From: Nomia melanderi
Lineage: Eukaryota > Arthropoda > Insecta > Hymenoptera > Halictidae
Reading direction: 5' to 3'
Assembly: GCF_051020985.1 (NCBI RefSeq)
Contig: NC_135003.1
Span: 2,194,001 to 2,258,000 of the forward strand
Length of the DNA stretch: 64,000 nt
Each line of letters starts with the position of its first letter. The first letter of the stretch is position 1. Positions 1 through 14,100 of the stretch are shown in pieces. Made by a program: the position numbers and the translations under genes. The notes under the pieces are model-generated. The model was not told the DNA's origin. It made no database searches and saw only the letters and a program-made list of their open reading frames with translations.

Positions 1-1324
1 CTATTCTGATAGAACTTTTAAAATCAATGGGGATTTATACTCACTCAGTATAATGTTTTAAGAAATTGATATTACTACATTTCAGCACTATAAACGTATA
101 TTTTAGGCTAAATTAATGTGAATTTATTTCTAGATTTTTGAAATTCTTCGACATCTTGTTCTTGAATAAAATGAATTTTTTACATATATTACGGTATAGG
201 GATTTTAACTTAAAATATTTTAGAAATTTATCAATAGTATAAGAGAGATACGAGTAGTTTGTGCATTATACAGTAAAGAACGTACTTACGCGAAACGTTA
301 TTTATGATAATAACTTCTGTACGTGCTAAACGATCCAAGACTATAGTGGAATAGGAACGTTTCACTGTTATAACGAACGCTTCGATGTCTGAAGTTCTCC
401 TCTTGCAAACCCGGATGGAATTATTTGAAATGGAAATTGAATTGTTGAAACAGTATTGTCCTTTGAATGAGAAGTATGATTCCTCTCAAATAGAAAAGAA
501 ATAGTCTCACAGTATTAAAAAAGAATGTTTCAAATGTAGAATGTTACTTATCAATAATCGGACGCTATTTTAATAGATAATTGCGATTAAAATAAATTTT
601 TTACAAGAGTAACATAGACATTTATGATGAACAAATTTAATTGCAACAGTTATTAACGATTGAAAATTAATTTTCTTCAGTCCTTTGTAACTTGCACATT
701 CTATTAAATAACCCTGTACCTTTACAAAATTTAATTACAGTTACGCAGGAAATTGTGGACGTAAACATATGTATTATTGATATTCGGTCAAAATATAATC
801 AACGTTGTAAATAGACATATGAAGAAAAAACATTTAAAATTTCATATTTTGTACTTACGAATATACTCGAATATTAATAAATATTTTCTAAACAATCCGT
901 TTAAAACAACAAGTATGTACAGTGTGGTGAAATTTCGACGCGTCAGATTCGCCAATACGCAGTTTTCCAAATTTCTAACGTGTATGCTGAAGTGATTGAA
1001 TTGCTTTTGCATTGCTTGTAACTAATATTATTTTCAACAGGTGATGATCTTAATTTTATTGTACATATTTATTTAATTGTTAAATAAATTTTAATCTATT
1101 TAAAAAATCATAAAAGTTTCTTGTAAATATTTTGCATTTTATTTGTTTATTACTTATCGAAAAATTAATAAGACTACTTCAATAGGACTTTACTCTCCAT
1201 TTCGTTTCTCTAAAAGAAGAAATTATTATTATTATTATTATTACCATGATGATGATGATCATCATTATCATTATTATTGTTGTTGTTGGGTTCATCAATT
1301 TCTGATAAATTCATCGTATTTGAC
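1..1324. other. AT-rich spacer, no gene seen
   Basis: This stretch is AT-rich with scattered stops in all frames. The short ORF at 777-995 opens at TTG rather than ATG and has lysine, asparagine and isoleucine-rich composition expected of AT-rich noncoding DNA. A trinucleotide microsatellite lies at 1217-1290 and is listed separately. I see no splice-flanked coding exon, RNA gene or transposon end here. Confidence 0.6.
1217..1290. repeat. Compound trinucleotide microsatellite
   Basis: A run of ATT repeats passes into GAT/ATC repeats and then into ATT and GTT repeats, with the junction near CATGATGATG. The reading frame across it gives tyrosine, aspartate and histidine runs, so the ORF at 1143-1328 is a by-product of the repeat and not a gene. 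Confidence 0.9.
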
Positions 1325-1565
1325 TTAACACGTTCAGTACCATGTCAGTCACCAATGATCGACGCTTTTAAATTACTTGAAAACAGTCGTAATATACAGG
1401 GTAACTGATATCGAATAAAAATGTTTAATAACGTAGCTAAGTTGATAATAGTGTAATGCAAGATTGTAACGCCAAATAGTCAATAAGTGTTCCTGTTTTT
1501 CTTTGCTACAAAAGAATAATTCTACAGAAAAACGGTCAAGATTTTCGTGGTGCTTAACGTGTTAA
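1325..1565. mobile_element. TTAA-flanked MITE, family P, copy 1
   Basis: Non-autonomous element of about 240 bp. TTAA is present at both outer edges (1325-1328 and 1562-1565). Inside it the ends match as inverted repeats: the left reads CACGTTCAGTACCA and the right, reverse-complemented, reads CACGTTAAGCACCA. The TTAA target and terminal inverted repeats are typical of piggyBac-type elements, so mobilisation by a piggyBac-like transposase is inferred. It has no coding capacity. Internal sequence, for example the CGAATAAAAAT block near 1413, is shared with copy 2 at 15335-15582, which supports one family. Confidence 0.75.
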
Positions 1566-4500
1566 TTGAGATATAGAAAAAATACATTATTTATCCAATC
1601 TACATCGATATACCATTTGTAGGGAAGCGATTGAGTGCGTTTCACATGTAATGTTAACCATGTCATTATGCGAATGAGGAGCGGACATAAAAGTGACGCG
1701 CATCTCACGATGAATTTTACAATGTCAAAAATGAGTCCAGTGGCGTAAAATAATTACAACACTCCGCGTTATGCCAGTCACGTCAACTATCCCAAGTTGA
1801 ATCGGTTTTCTGACAAATGTCAAAAATCTGCTCATCAAAATGTACTTATGCACAAATTATAAATGGGGCTTCACTATTGTGAAATAAAAATTCACCTATA
1901 CGTACTTTCCATATATTCAGTGCCTGAGAAATGAAAATTTCATTTAGAATAATCCAAATCTGTAACAAAAGAAAGTATATTAGATTTTTTAAAACACTGA
2001 AAGTTATATGAAATAAAAAATGTACATTAATTAGTGTAGTTATTTCATCGCCATGTTACATTAAAAAAATGTATTGATTTATTTTTGAATCCCAAAATTA
2101 ACCTTCAGTGATAATTCTGTATTAGTAACGTTATTTTTCAGAAACACATTTCTAAATGTGAAAAGTTTTTGCTGAAACTGTATGAGTTAGGTCAGTTAAC
2201 AAACAGAAGCAGCAATTCTTCCAATTACATAGTCCATTTTATTTTATGAAATTAAATAGATTGATCCGATATTAAATGTTATAATTAATTGAATATAGAA
2301 ATTATATTATAACGAACTAGTGTATTATCAATTTGTTTCTTGGACTATATTCTAATGTTATTTATGTTTGTATGTTACAGGTAAGAGGTTTTTATGTTTA
2401 CAACTTTTTACTGTTCCGTGAAGAGAATTCAGAAACTGAACTTGAAAAAATACAGGATCCATTTTATGAGTAAGTAAACATGAAAATGTTTTCGTAACGG
2501 CAGTTATTTTAAAAATACAGTGATAATATTCAACGTAACATTTACTTTTGTACATAAAAATAGTTAACGATTTCTTGCAATTAACTGCTTAAAGTATATA
2601 TTTAAAAAATTACTTCGTCTGTAACTATCATATTTCGTTTCTTCGAAAACCTAAGCCAAGTGTTTATTTAAAAAGCGTACGTCTATATAAATGAACGATT
2701 CTTCAATGAAAAACGGCATACTCAAATTTTATCAATGGAAATGTATTTAGTAATTATTATAAATAACCATAAATTATTTAAAAATAATCTTTGAGTAAAA
2801 TATAATCGGATATTTAAAATCTTTCGTAGTGTGATTCTTTGTTTAGTCGAATGCAAATTGTTCAGAAATTTAGTTTCTCAGTTATTCAGGAGTAAGTATT
2901 TACCACGAAATGCAAGCGATTTCCTTACGTTCCTCTCGCGTGGATGCGAGGCTTCGTTTTGACAACATCCATTTGCTACTTTGGTTTAACGTTAATTCCT
3001 CGTGATTGGGACAGCAAACATTTCGCCCTCGTATCTATATACCCTGCCGTAGAATTCTTTAGCGGATTAAAGACCGTGATTTCGACTTATCTCTTCGCCT
3101 CGATCAACTGACGCCGTATTTGTCTATTTTCACCTCTCCGTTAGATTTCAGCCACCGCCATTAGTCTCACGTGAGAAAGAACGATGCGGGAAGAATATCG
3201 GTTAAAGAAAAGTAAAACAAACAGTGTATCACCGATAAATTATAAAACGCTCCATAGTTGATTCTTGTTCCTTCACTTATCAACTTACCGAATACAATGA
3301 ATCGATGTCCTTGCATTTTAGTTTTGTTCGAATTGTTTATATTTGTGATATTCATTGAAAGAATTTAACAGTTACGTCAAATTTCAACAATCGTTGCAGA
3401 GTTTTGTATTTTGCATTTTTCATTTAAAGTAATTATTTTGATTATTGAGTGCTTTAGATTATTGAATTTAATATTTATAATTAATATTTATGTCACTATA
3501 AATGATCATTTTAATTGTTCGATTGTTATACGATTGGTAAAGGAAGAATTTTATTTATGCAAAGTTGTACAACATATTTAATACAAATTGAAATTTTTGT
3601 ACGCTCATTCACGAAAATAAAAATTTCAATTTAATCACATACATTTACAATTGTCACCGCAACACGTTTGAAATGAAAAAAATCAAAAAACGCATGTATG
3701 CGCCTATACCCCGCAGCGATGACTTTTCCTGGACGTATATATACGCCCACAGTTCTCAAAGAATTAAAAGGAACCTGGTGGGTATATTGTGAGGATGACA
3801 CGATGCAATTATGAAGAAGTCCTCGATGTTACAATCATCCGATGCTCGCTATAATCGCAAAACGTTCGACAGTTCTTTAAAATAGACATGTAAAAAATGC
3901 AATGAATTATTAATTCTACGTACTCTGATTTCAATAGAATTGACATCCATGGTTCTCGTTTGATCGTAGCACTCATCGTTTCCATGTAACACGTGCTTTC
4001 TTAGAATTGAAGTTACACAAAAGCCTCACATCTCTCACCGTTTTCAAAAGCGTCAATTGTATCACAGTCTATAGAAAAGAGGCACTTATAAACTTCGCCT
4101 TTGCGGTAATTATCGAGGTAAAATTACCAATTAACTTTAACTGATTAACCTTTTCCCAACTATAAAACTTAGGGTCTGGAACTTAATAGTTTAGATAAAC
4201 TTTTCAACATTTAATCGTCCATAAACTACTTTCGAGAATAGAAGGGCGTATTCCTGGAGAATAATCTTGAATTACAGAATTAATGAGCATCCTTTCCGTT
4301 CAGCTTTTTAGCATAACACGGACGAGCTCGCTCTAATCGTATCAAAACTCTCGAGTGAAGTTCATTCGTATGGTCTTCTCGATATCGTTGTTTCTTTGAA
4401 CGACCTCCGGAATCGATACTTCGATGTTCTGTAACGAGAAGCGTTATGGCCAACTAATTCCGGAAAAGTACTATAGAAAGTTTAAATAAAACAATCGAGA

Positions 4501-7243
4501 AGAATGAATCGGAGCCGAACGAGCAACTAAACGACTCCGTTCTTTTATAGATTTCGAATTCAGTAGTCCCTTTACGGTTTCTTCTCCGTACGTGCAAGTT
4601 CCCGGGAGGGAAATGATAGTAAAATTCAAAATAACTCCTATTCCACCTCTCTTACCGTTCCACTATACGTGTTTCAGTTCTTGGTACGGTAATACTGTCA
4701 TTTTTCGGGTATATTGGAACTATGATGCAACAGATGAAGGTAAATACAGTTTCCACGTGTTCCTAGGTATTGCGTTTTTTATAAATATTTGTTTAAAATC
4801 TTTAAACAATAAAACCACACGTGCAAATATTTAGCAAAATATACGCAGACAATATACTTTGTATTTCAAACGAAGAGTAATGATGGACATGAAAAGCAAT
4901 TTCGTTACATTTTTACACTTTACATTGAAAAATGTTCTTAAAATTAGAAAAGACATTTCATGAAAATTTTATGTTTATTTATTTATAATCTCTTATATCA
5001 TTTTAAGAATAAGTTATTATGAAAATAGATTTATCACAGAAATTATAAGACACATTTTGTCGAATGGTATTTCTTTAGAGATATCAAAAAAATCTTGATT
5101 TTTGTAGATATCACTGTATAGATATATTCTTTAATTCATTTGTTACAGCTGCGTAAAATCAAGTTTTTCAGACAAATACGTCCAGCCTTTTTCGGGCAAA
5201 CAAACATCGAAAATTCCAAATACATATCTAGAACATAAATAATATAAAAGGTCTGTATAATATTTGTATCTTTTTTCGGTTATTAAATTTATCCTTTTAT
5301 CAGATATAACATAAATATGTGCTAATCTTGAATGAGCTCGAAATTTCATTGACATTTCCGAATATTGAAAGTACAAGAAAGGTCACAACGTATTCCATAT
5401 TGAATGTATTTCAAATGAAATATATTTCAATAAAAAAATAGCTTTCACTGATTTGATGTTGCGAAATATACCTACTATGCAGGCGAATGCATAATTGCAG
5501 AAGGAAATGCGTCGAACTGACACGGGCATACTAAAAGTTCTATGAAGCAAATTTAATTAACGATTGATGAAACGATGAAAATTTCCAGTGATATTTATGA
5601 TGTTCCGTTCTCCTTTTCGAGGAACGAACACATGCAAGCTGAATTGACTCGATGCTCGGGATAACTAAGTAGATCAACTGCCGTTCATTCGTGGGAGTTA
5701 TATTCGGTCTTTCCTCGATAAAGGTTCTCAAATGTTTCGTCATATATTTCGTTATGTAGGTTTGTTATCGAAAAGATTCAGTTGTAAGTTTGACTTCAGG
5801 TATTATATAGATTTCTTAAACAACTTTAGTTTCATTAATTCTATCGAAATTCAAGGGAGATTGTGCAATAATATTTCATCGCTTGTATGAATATATGTGA
5901 AAAAATAGGTCAAAATTTTCTCGTATAATATTTCGTTTCCGAGATAATACTGGTTGAAAATATATTGAACACGTTACTGAATATGAATCAATATGTTCGG
6001 CGTTCGTGGCTTATCGTTTTTGCTTTGTATAAATACTGACGCATTCTCGTTAAACAAATTTTCGAAATCAGCTATGTATATGGAAATGAATGTTCTTAAG
6101 AAAAAATTTCATTTTACATTATCGGCTTTTTTTTCAATACATGAGCCGTTCACAGGATAAAATAACTAAAATTCCATTTTCATGATCATTCCAAATTTAA
6201 AGTCGAAGCTTTTAATTGAAGCCTTAACAGTATAACTTTATTAATTACTTTAACCCTTTTGTGCTGTAGTCGTAATCGCATTGGCAAATGGATAGCTCGT
6301 GCAAAAGCTACGTGTATTTGAAATCAGCCTATAAAATAAACAATACCGCCTCATTTTCTCCAAGTTCCAATATTTGGAAATAAATTTTTTAAATTCTTCT
6401 GAACACGCAAATAGCTAGGAAAATATTAATATTGAAATACAAATGTTGACTAATACGTTTCCTCAAGATTTATACAACTATAAACTTTACCGTAGAAAAC
6501 TGAAACTTCAATCAAAAGCGTTACGCACGTATATAGTTACACTTCTAACTGAATTTATGAATAAAAAAGGCTATGAATAGTTTTATAGCTTCATTGAAAA
6601 GAGAATCGTGTATACATTCTATGCATAATACAAAGAAAACAACGTACACATTATGAAGTGTTAATGGATTCAATTCTGCTTGAAATTTCGTCACGAGTAT
6701 TTCCACTGCGTTTATTATCTAGCCGCATAATCAATGACTGTTACCTGTTGTTTCTCGAGCAATTGAGGACCGCTGCAGGCGTGTTTTCCTTGCCTGCAAC
6801 CCGGATGAGAAATGTGCATGCACATACGAGCAGTTTACAGGGCCAAAGGGAAAGGTTGTTCGTGTAATGAGCGTGTTTTATTATTTAATCCCCTTAAACT
6901 CTTCCGGATTATGGCACTTACCCCGGTACGTCCACCCTCCGGTGGCATCTCCACGCTAATTAGCATCCGTGTTCCCCGGTTTCACCTGCTGTGAGACCTG
7001 CTTCAAAATCCGTGCCATCTTCTGCCAAGTTCCGGGTATTTTTTGCGTTTTCAATTCAGTTTTTACGAGCGCGAGTAATCTGTATAAATGATGTAGGTAC
7101 GGTTACGGGGGAACGTGCGACTTTTACATTTTTCGTTATGATAAACAACTTGACAAGTTCGATTTATAGCGGAAATTAACTCATAGCTATGAGTTGTAAC
7201 GAAACTGTAACAGCATACGTTCCGTAAATGTAACAATGAAGCT
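1566..7243. other. Noncoding spacer with GC-richer islands
   Basis: No gene is recognisable. Most of the block is AT-rich. Islands of higher GC stand out at about 2920-3180, 4300-4740 and 6650-7080. The last holds dense CCGG, CACCTG and TAATTAGC words near 6900-7000. Several ORFs of 60-80 codons fall in these islands because stops are rarer there; none carries a recognisable domain. A TTTAACCC word at 6249 resembles a piggyBac-type end, but no partner end was found. Confidence 0.5.
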
Positions 7244-7496
7244 TTTATCTGTTTGCACTCGATTTATTTTCAATGTTGTTGGGTGTAAACGTGTATTTAT
7301 TTTTAGAGAAATAAATTAAAGTAATTTATAGCGGTAGAATTCAGCGTTTTATATTTATGCTATTTATTATTATTATTTTTATAAGATTTAATTTTTATAA
7401 TTTTTTAAAGTGCGGTATGTTTCTGAGGTATCACAAATAAAGTACAGCAAATTTATGTTGTCATCTCCAGCATGACATACGAGTGCAAAGGATTAA
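7244..7496. mobile_element. TTAA-type MITE, family F, copy 1
   Basis: An approximately 250-bp non-autonomous element. The right end reads CGAGTGCAAAGGA followed by TTAA (7493-7496). The left end reads TGTTTGCACTCG, its inverted partner, next to a degraded target copy TTTA (7244-7247). The interior aligns along its length with 37834-38075: both hold AGCGGTAGAATTCA, a TTATTATTATTA run, an AAGTGCGGTA word and TTGTCATCTCCA in the same order. Ends of the form TTAA plus CCTTTGCACTCG suggest piggyBac-like mobilisation; this is inferred from end structure only. Confidence 0.75.
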
Positions 7497-7851
7497 ATAG
7501 AGACAGTGTGAAATAAAAACTTTGAGATTATAAGCAAGCTGTCGTATTTATGTATACATGCATAATATAAGTACACTTAACTACTTTTATACATACCTTC
7601 GAAGAATATAATGATAATAATAGGAACTATTCTAATGCACACGGCATACTACTTTCCATTCAAACTTGAATAAGATGGCGAAAATAGATTGGCAGACTCC
7701 AATCTTACAATTTATAGTACATTCACTTGTGAATAAACATTTTTTACCACCGTAGAGATGTTTGAATTTGTAGAATTTTCGGAATGGAAAAGTGTGTTTA
7801 TGTTCTAAGGTGTTATATGAGGTATATACATACATATAACCAATTTACTAC

Positions 7852-8102
7852 TGTAGGGCTACTAAAATAAAAACTAAGTCCGTAGTCAGGTTAAATATAT
7901 TTATTACGCGATGTGGCTCTAACGAGGAACGGCGACTAACTGCTTTTCCTCAACACTTTTCTAAGAAGGAAAACTCTTCAGACGAGGGCGTACGTGACCC
8001 AGGTCCTGGTGGTCCTCTTGGTCATAAATTAGTCAATGGGCCTGGACTATCTATCAGGCCCCGAAGTATTGACACGCAAAAGGGCGAACCGTCTACACTA
8101 CA
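7852..8102 (-). mobile_element. Candidate solo LTR, 251 bp
   Basis: The block is GC-richer than its flanks and is bounded by TGTAGGGCTAC at the left and CTACACTACA at the right, so it has TG...CA termini with short inverted ends. Read on the minus strand it has an AATAAA polyadenylation-type signal upstream of its 3' end, as in the R-U5 part of an LTR. No convincing target-site duplication flanks it and no second copy is in the window, so this may be another type of repeat. No internal retroelement coding sequence adjoins it. Confidence 0.35.
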
Positions 8103-11100
8103 AAACGGATAATGGTAATGGGATTTATAAGTAAAAGCATTGTATTTCGAAATGAACTCAGACAGAATGTATTACGATTCCTTTTCATAAAGTTACAACA
8201 GTTTGAACATCGACAATTTTGTACCAAACATTTAGAAATTGTTTGTATTTTACATACATTTTCGTATTAAACTTAATAAAGGATATGTATGTTGTAGAAG
8301 ACGACGCATATAAATTAATACAAATGTAATATTTAAAATAATATCTTAAGTAAATATAACAGGTACCTACGGGAGTATCACAATAATTTACACACTTTAC
8401 TATTATTTTATAAGGTTTAAACAATTATTCGAGTGATTGTGTTAAGTATACAAAAGTTTAGTCGTAGTTTTCTACATTTCTAAGTTTAAAAAGCGATAAT
8501 TTTAAAAAATTGTTAATCCTTTAATTACGAAAAGTAAAACGACCGTATTGATACTCACATAGAAAACCGAAGAGATATTTAATGAACGTACCGACAACTT
8601 GAAAACAAACACAAAGGCTGAACGTTTAATTCAGACGAGTTAACGGCGTGAGACGGATCGTTGCGATCAATCGTTCGTGTACAGTCCATACGATTCATCA
8701 CCCGGAGGTCCCTGTCATGAAGCTACGAATTTGTTTCATTCTTTCCAAACGGTAACCATAAATTGCGAGAGCTTGCACTCACTCGTGTATCCAATCATGC
8801 AAGACGTATCGCAAATTATAGTATTGAATTGAAGAGGAAGTTTTGTCGGAAAATTTAAAGAAATGAGACGTATTTATTCGAAAAAAATAATTTATTTCTC
8901 AATCTAAAATATGTTTCCTCATTCCTTTACTTCTCAAACTTATACAAACAAAAGGACAGAGGATGAAGTCTTTGAAAAAGTTCCAGAAATTCATCAGAAT
9001 TTTGTCGACAGAACTGTCTGTTCGATTAATACAATTGTAAAGCAATCGAATTCTCTATTGAAAACAAATAAAATATTTTCTCCGCGGTTATTTACCTCTC
9101 ATGCATGAATCGAGTAAATTTGACGCAGAAGTTGCTTATTATATTTCTTGTTATAGAAGCATATAAATTGATTGGATACCGTAACTTTATACATTTTTCA
9201 ATCATGTTACGGATAAGTTTGTTCCTTCAACGAAATATAATAAATTTCTATGAAGAAATATAAGAACATCATTATCTAGGTAAACTGTTATGTAAATTTA
9301 AATGTATAGCTTTTATATAAAATGTATACATCAGTCTTAACAATTTTCTAAGAAGATTGTACTAATATTTCATGAATATAATAAATCATCGAATATATTA
9401 CGTACAATGAAATATGTGTTTCTGAGGAAACCGTAAATTTGTTGTACTGTTTCAATAATACTTGTGCTGAATCTCCGACGCTTACTTCTGCTTACTTTGC
9501 TAACAACAAGTAAAATAGACTATACAAGAAAATGAATAATAACTATTACTATCTAATACTAATTTCTACAGAAAATAAAATAGAAAAATTGGGAACTATG
9601 ATCAGCATGTTATAGTGTCGGATTCAAAACGCCATTTAAACCAAACTCGGTTTTTGAACAAACTTTGTTCTGATATGATTTAGCGTAAATCTATGCTCAA
9701 ATAATTTTGTCATCTACCTTTCATTCAATTTTATGTAGAGAATTACTTCCTTCTGTGTTATAAGAAGATTTTGCGATACACCTTATACGTTTAAGTGTTC
9801 GCTGCAAGTTGAATCCACCAAGCAAATCAACCGCTGTTTCTCAGCTGTGAATTATACCCTTTCCATTTCTCAGCCTCGCTGTTCGTTCCCCAGAACTCCA
9901 GCGTACTACGTTCAATTTCTCGACACGATGTGCTGACCTGGTGCATAATGCACGCACTTCAATGCACGAATTTGTTCGCTGGCTTTTCAGTAAAATCGCG
10001 ACCCATTCACTCGATTCCATGCTGAGCAGGTCCAAGATTCAGTAGAGTTCATCCTCTCTATTTTCTCGTACAGATTAATTTGCAGTTAATTAGCGTGTCT
10101 CCATGCATGTAAGCCCAATTGACGCAAAAAAGCTGTTTTGCTCTCGATAGTAAGTACGCGCTGTAGAAAACTGTACTGTCTATAGATGACCTGCAATTAG
10201 CATTACAACGATCACACACTTTATTGTAAATATCGTTGTCTTTAATTAATACTTCTACTAGCATTTTTATTCTATCTTATCTATTAGAAGGTAATAGATC
10301 GACATTACTTTTAATTCACATTATGAAATTTATTTAGCTGTAGTCTAGAGGAATATTTTTTGTGAATTGTTGTGTATGAAAAATTAATACTTTAATGTAA
10401 TACGGTTAGCATCATAACAGTAAAATCACGTTTATCTAAATTTTATTTAATTAATATCACTCTCTAATATTTTATGTAATATTTTTAAAACGATTAAGTA
10501 ATTTATCTGGAAATATGGTTTTCAGTTTTTCCAGTATACTCTTATAATTTTCGCAGAGGAATTCTTACATGTTGTAAGAAATTTTGTACATACATACATA
10601 GTTTAAAAGTATACACAGAATTTAGTAATGGCAACATGGAAAACATAATGTAAATGTTACACTGAAAAAGCATAGTCTATGCAAAGGTTTTTGTTATCGT
10701 TCACTTTTCTGTTTGTAAACTTTATGCTTTAAATGCTATTCTTTCATCAGTACATCAAGCGTGAAGTTTTCATTTCTTTGTAATTTAATCTTTTGAAAAG
10801 TACCATCTCGATATTTTCGTAAGTCAGTGAACTGAAAAGCGGATCATTTTTTAATATCTCCACTCTTGTGTGTTGTTCATGTGATACTGTTAGACAATTA
10901 ACAACCCAATATGTATGAGCTATATCGCGGTGTAACATTAATAATTTTATATAAAATAGAGAAAATTTTCGTAAATATCGGTCGAATAATCAGCGAAGAT
11001 TTAATTTCAGTTTGACAGGGACTGCTATGTAGGTACAATTCTAACATACACGATGTTCGAATGGTAAAATATCTTCCTTTAGGTTGAAATAAATCCCTAC

Positions 11101-14100
11101 CTCGTTTTTACATAACAGAAATCTTAATTGGGAAAATAAATTTCTCTTTAGATAATTCTCTTAACTTGCTACTTGGAGAAAGAAAATATAACAAATAGTA
11201 AAAAGAAAATTATGTATACACGAATATAATATAAAATAAAAAATATAAAAATATGTAATATGAATCAAGCATATACTTATATAGGTTGCCTAGTCCAAAC
11301 CTAGAAAAATTAAGAATATGCAGAACATACAAAGTTGTAAAACTCTCAACTTCACTATTCTTCAAGAGTTGTCGTATTGAAAAGGATATCTACCCCTTAC
11401 TTGTCATAAATAGTTACTGGTTTTATATCCCTTAGAATATCCAAGAAATTTCTATTACGTCTTCCTTTTCCGAAGAAAAAGTAAATTCAAAACTATATGT
11501 TAACGCTGCCAACATATAAAATCTTGCAGTTACAATATTGTACTCATCCCGTGCAATTAGAAAATATGGAAAAGCTTTCTACATGTAAGTACACTCAACT
11601 ATAATAAAAAAAAGTCCATTGATTTTAATGCACGTAAATTATTTTATAAAAAAAATTACGTGGAACAAAGAGAAAAAATTGTTTTCTTCTCACAGGGATG
11701 CAGAGGACATTTATTATTAAACCGAAAGTATGCCTACCGTTGTGAATTTCACTAATTCAGCATGATGTACTTTGTTACTCCTGCGCAGGTGTTACGTTTC
11801 AAGTTAATTCAATCCCAATTGGAGCCTTAATCTCCGTCAGGTACGAAACAATTTATACAGTAAATCCGTCACGGTCCCGCCCGACGTGTCGCTGCAGATT
11901 GTGCTCGATTGCGGTGGCAACTATAACTTTTTCGCGCAGTGCAGCAAGCAGTGCCACGAAATTCCTGGGAAATCGTCTTGTTCCGTATCTCCCCGAATTT
12001 GCACTTCTATCGCGATGTGCGCTGATATGTAACATTGGAACATTGCACTTTCCATGGCAACTGGCATTCAATTTTCGTGCGAGCAAGGCGCTATTGCAGA
12101 GAGCAAACGATTTCAAAAAATTTCATTTTTCCGGGATACCTATATTTATCCTTCCACGCATTAAATGCGTACGCGCTTTGTTGTCATTTTTCCTCTGACG
12201 AACAACGCGATAAAATTATTGCAGTCTGTGCTTTATCTACATCCGTAGGCAAAATTGATGTTTATTGTGCCGATTTGCATTACTGTAGTAAGTACTAACA
12301 CACCGAATGAACAGTTACCTAATGTTCCATGCAGAGCATACTAAAATGAAATGAGTACATCACACATTAGGGATCAATATGCATAATACGTGTACTGTGT
12401 ATATGCATCTACTTATGTACATGTATTTATAATTCTGAATACATTAATATACTTTTTTTTTGTTTTAACGTACATAAGTATGTAGCTTTCTTGTTTACGC
12501 GACAAATAAAATGGCGCAGCTACATACGCGAAAAAAAACAAAATTATAATTTCTTTGTTTTACTTATTATACTTTCCGATCATCGAAAAAATAATTAAAA
12601 AGTAAAATAAGTGAACAAACATAGGACGATATATAGTCTTGTATTAGTTGTACAGGAAATTAATTAAATAAATAAGTCGTTAAAGACACAAAATAGTTTT
12701 TAATGATATTTTCTCTTTTTTCTTTCCGCGTGCGTGAAATATTTACTGATAAATCTATAACAACTAACTTATTTGTATTTACAGATTACAAACTGTTGTA
12801 TTTGTATTTGCATTTGTTGTAAATTCTTATTTATTAATATACATTCTTATTTTTACTGAAAAAAATACGTCCTCGAATTTTATCAGGAAAACCAATGATA
12901 TTTTGCGTTGTGGATCGTGCGATAATATTTGAATATCGCGTTCGAGTGCGAGTAGAAATTCAAGGAAGACGTAGTAGTGGTGCGAACTTCAAATGATGCT
13001 GCAGAAAATACGCAGAATAAGCGTTAATATTTCTTTTGCCCTACAATTCTTTTACTTTTGTTCGGTATGCAACAAAATACTGAAACTCGTTATCCTATAA
13101 TAGAAGTGAAATTGGTTCGGTAGTTTATCGCCAAACAAGTTGCTCCAAATGTGTATATGTGTATGTGTTCTTTTAGTTTCGCATAATGCTTTAAACTGAT
13201 AACAAGGATTCGTTAAAATAAATTATATAACCCGGTTTGCGGGAGGATAAATGGACGGGAAAGGGTTCGAGAATCTCGGGACGAAAACACCATTAAAAAT
13301 GCTCCTCGTTACTTTTCCGCGAGAGTGACGATAATGAAAACCCAAATTGCGTTACATCGTGCGTTTTAAAGTTTTAATTGTGACCGACTCCCGTACTATT
13401 TATCGGCTGTAACTTTTAATCCCATCATCCACTTTCTCACTCCTTTTCCACGTGACATAAATGAATCAGGACGTGCAATTAGCTGGCGTTGCCGGCGCGT
13501 CACGAATTCGCGGATGATTAACAAACACGAAATTCAACAGCAAATTAATCATTCGGATAACTGTAGCAAAGTGAACACTGAGCTTGACGCGGTAATTGTA
13601 GGATTAATTCAATTACTGTTGTTCATACATTACTGTATAAAGTGTTGTTATTTAGTTAGTTTGATAGAGTTTCTTGATGAAACGATGTTGAATAACCTTA
13701 AACGTTCAAAACCGTCTATTTCAATTCTTGTACAAATCTCACGAGTTCGTAAATCTTATTTACACATTCATGCACTCTTACATGCCGACGCAGTCGATTA
13801 ATCACGTCAATCCTATGCCGTAACCAGACTGCAAATTTTTATACAAATTATTTCTTTCTAGTAAATACCAGGTTACTCCATAAATAATGGTGATTTTTTA
13901 GGCTAGCCTGCATCGTATAATAGAAATATTTACAATTCTTTTTAATTCTCGATGTATTAATCTTCTTTTTTGAGAATGTTTTTTTATTTCTCGAAGAATT
14001 ATTCTCCATCTTTTAATTTCTTTTTATTTTAATATTTATAACTTTTACTGTGGTTCACTAATGAGTATCGCTTTTTCTACTCACACTGTATCGCCACATT

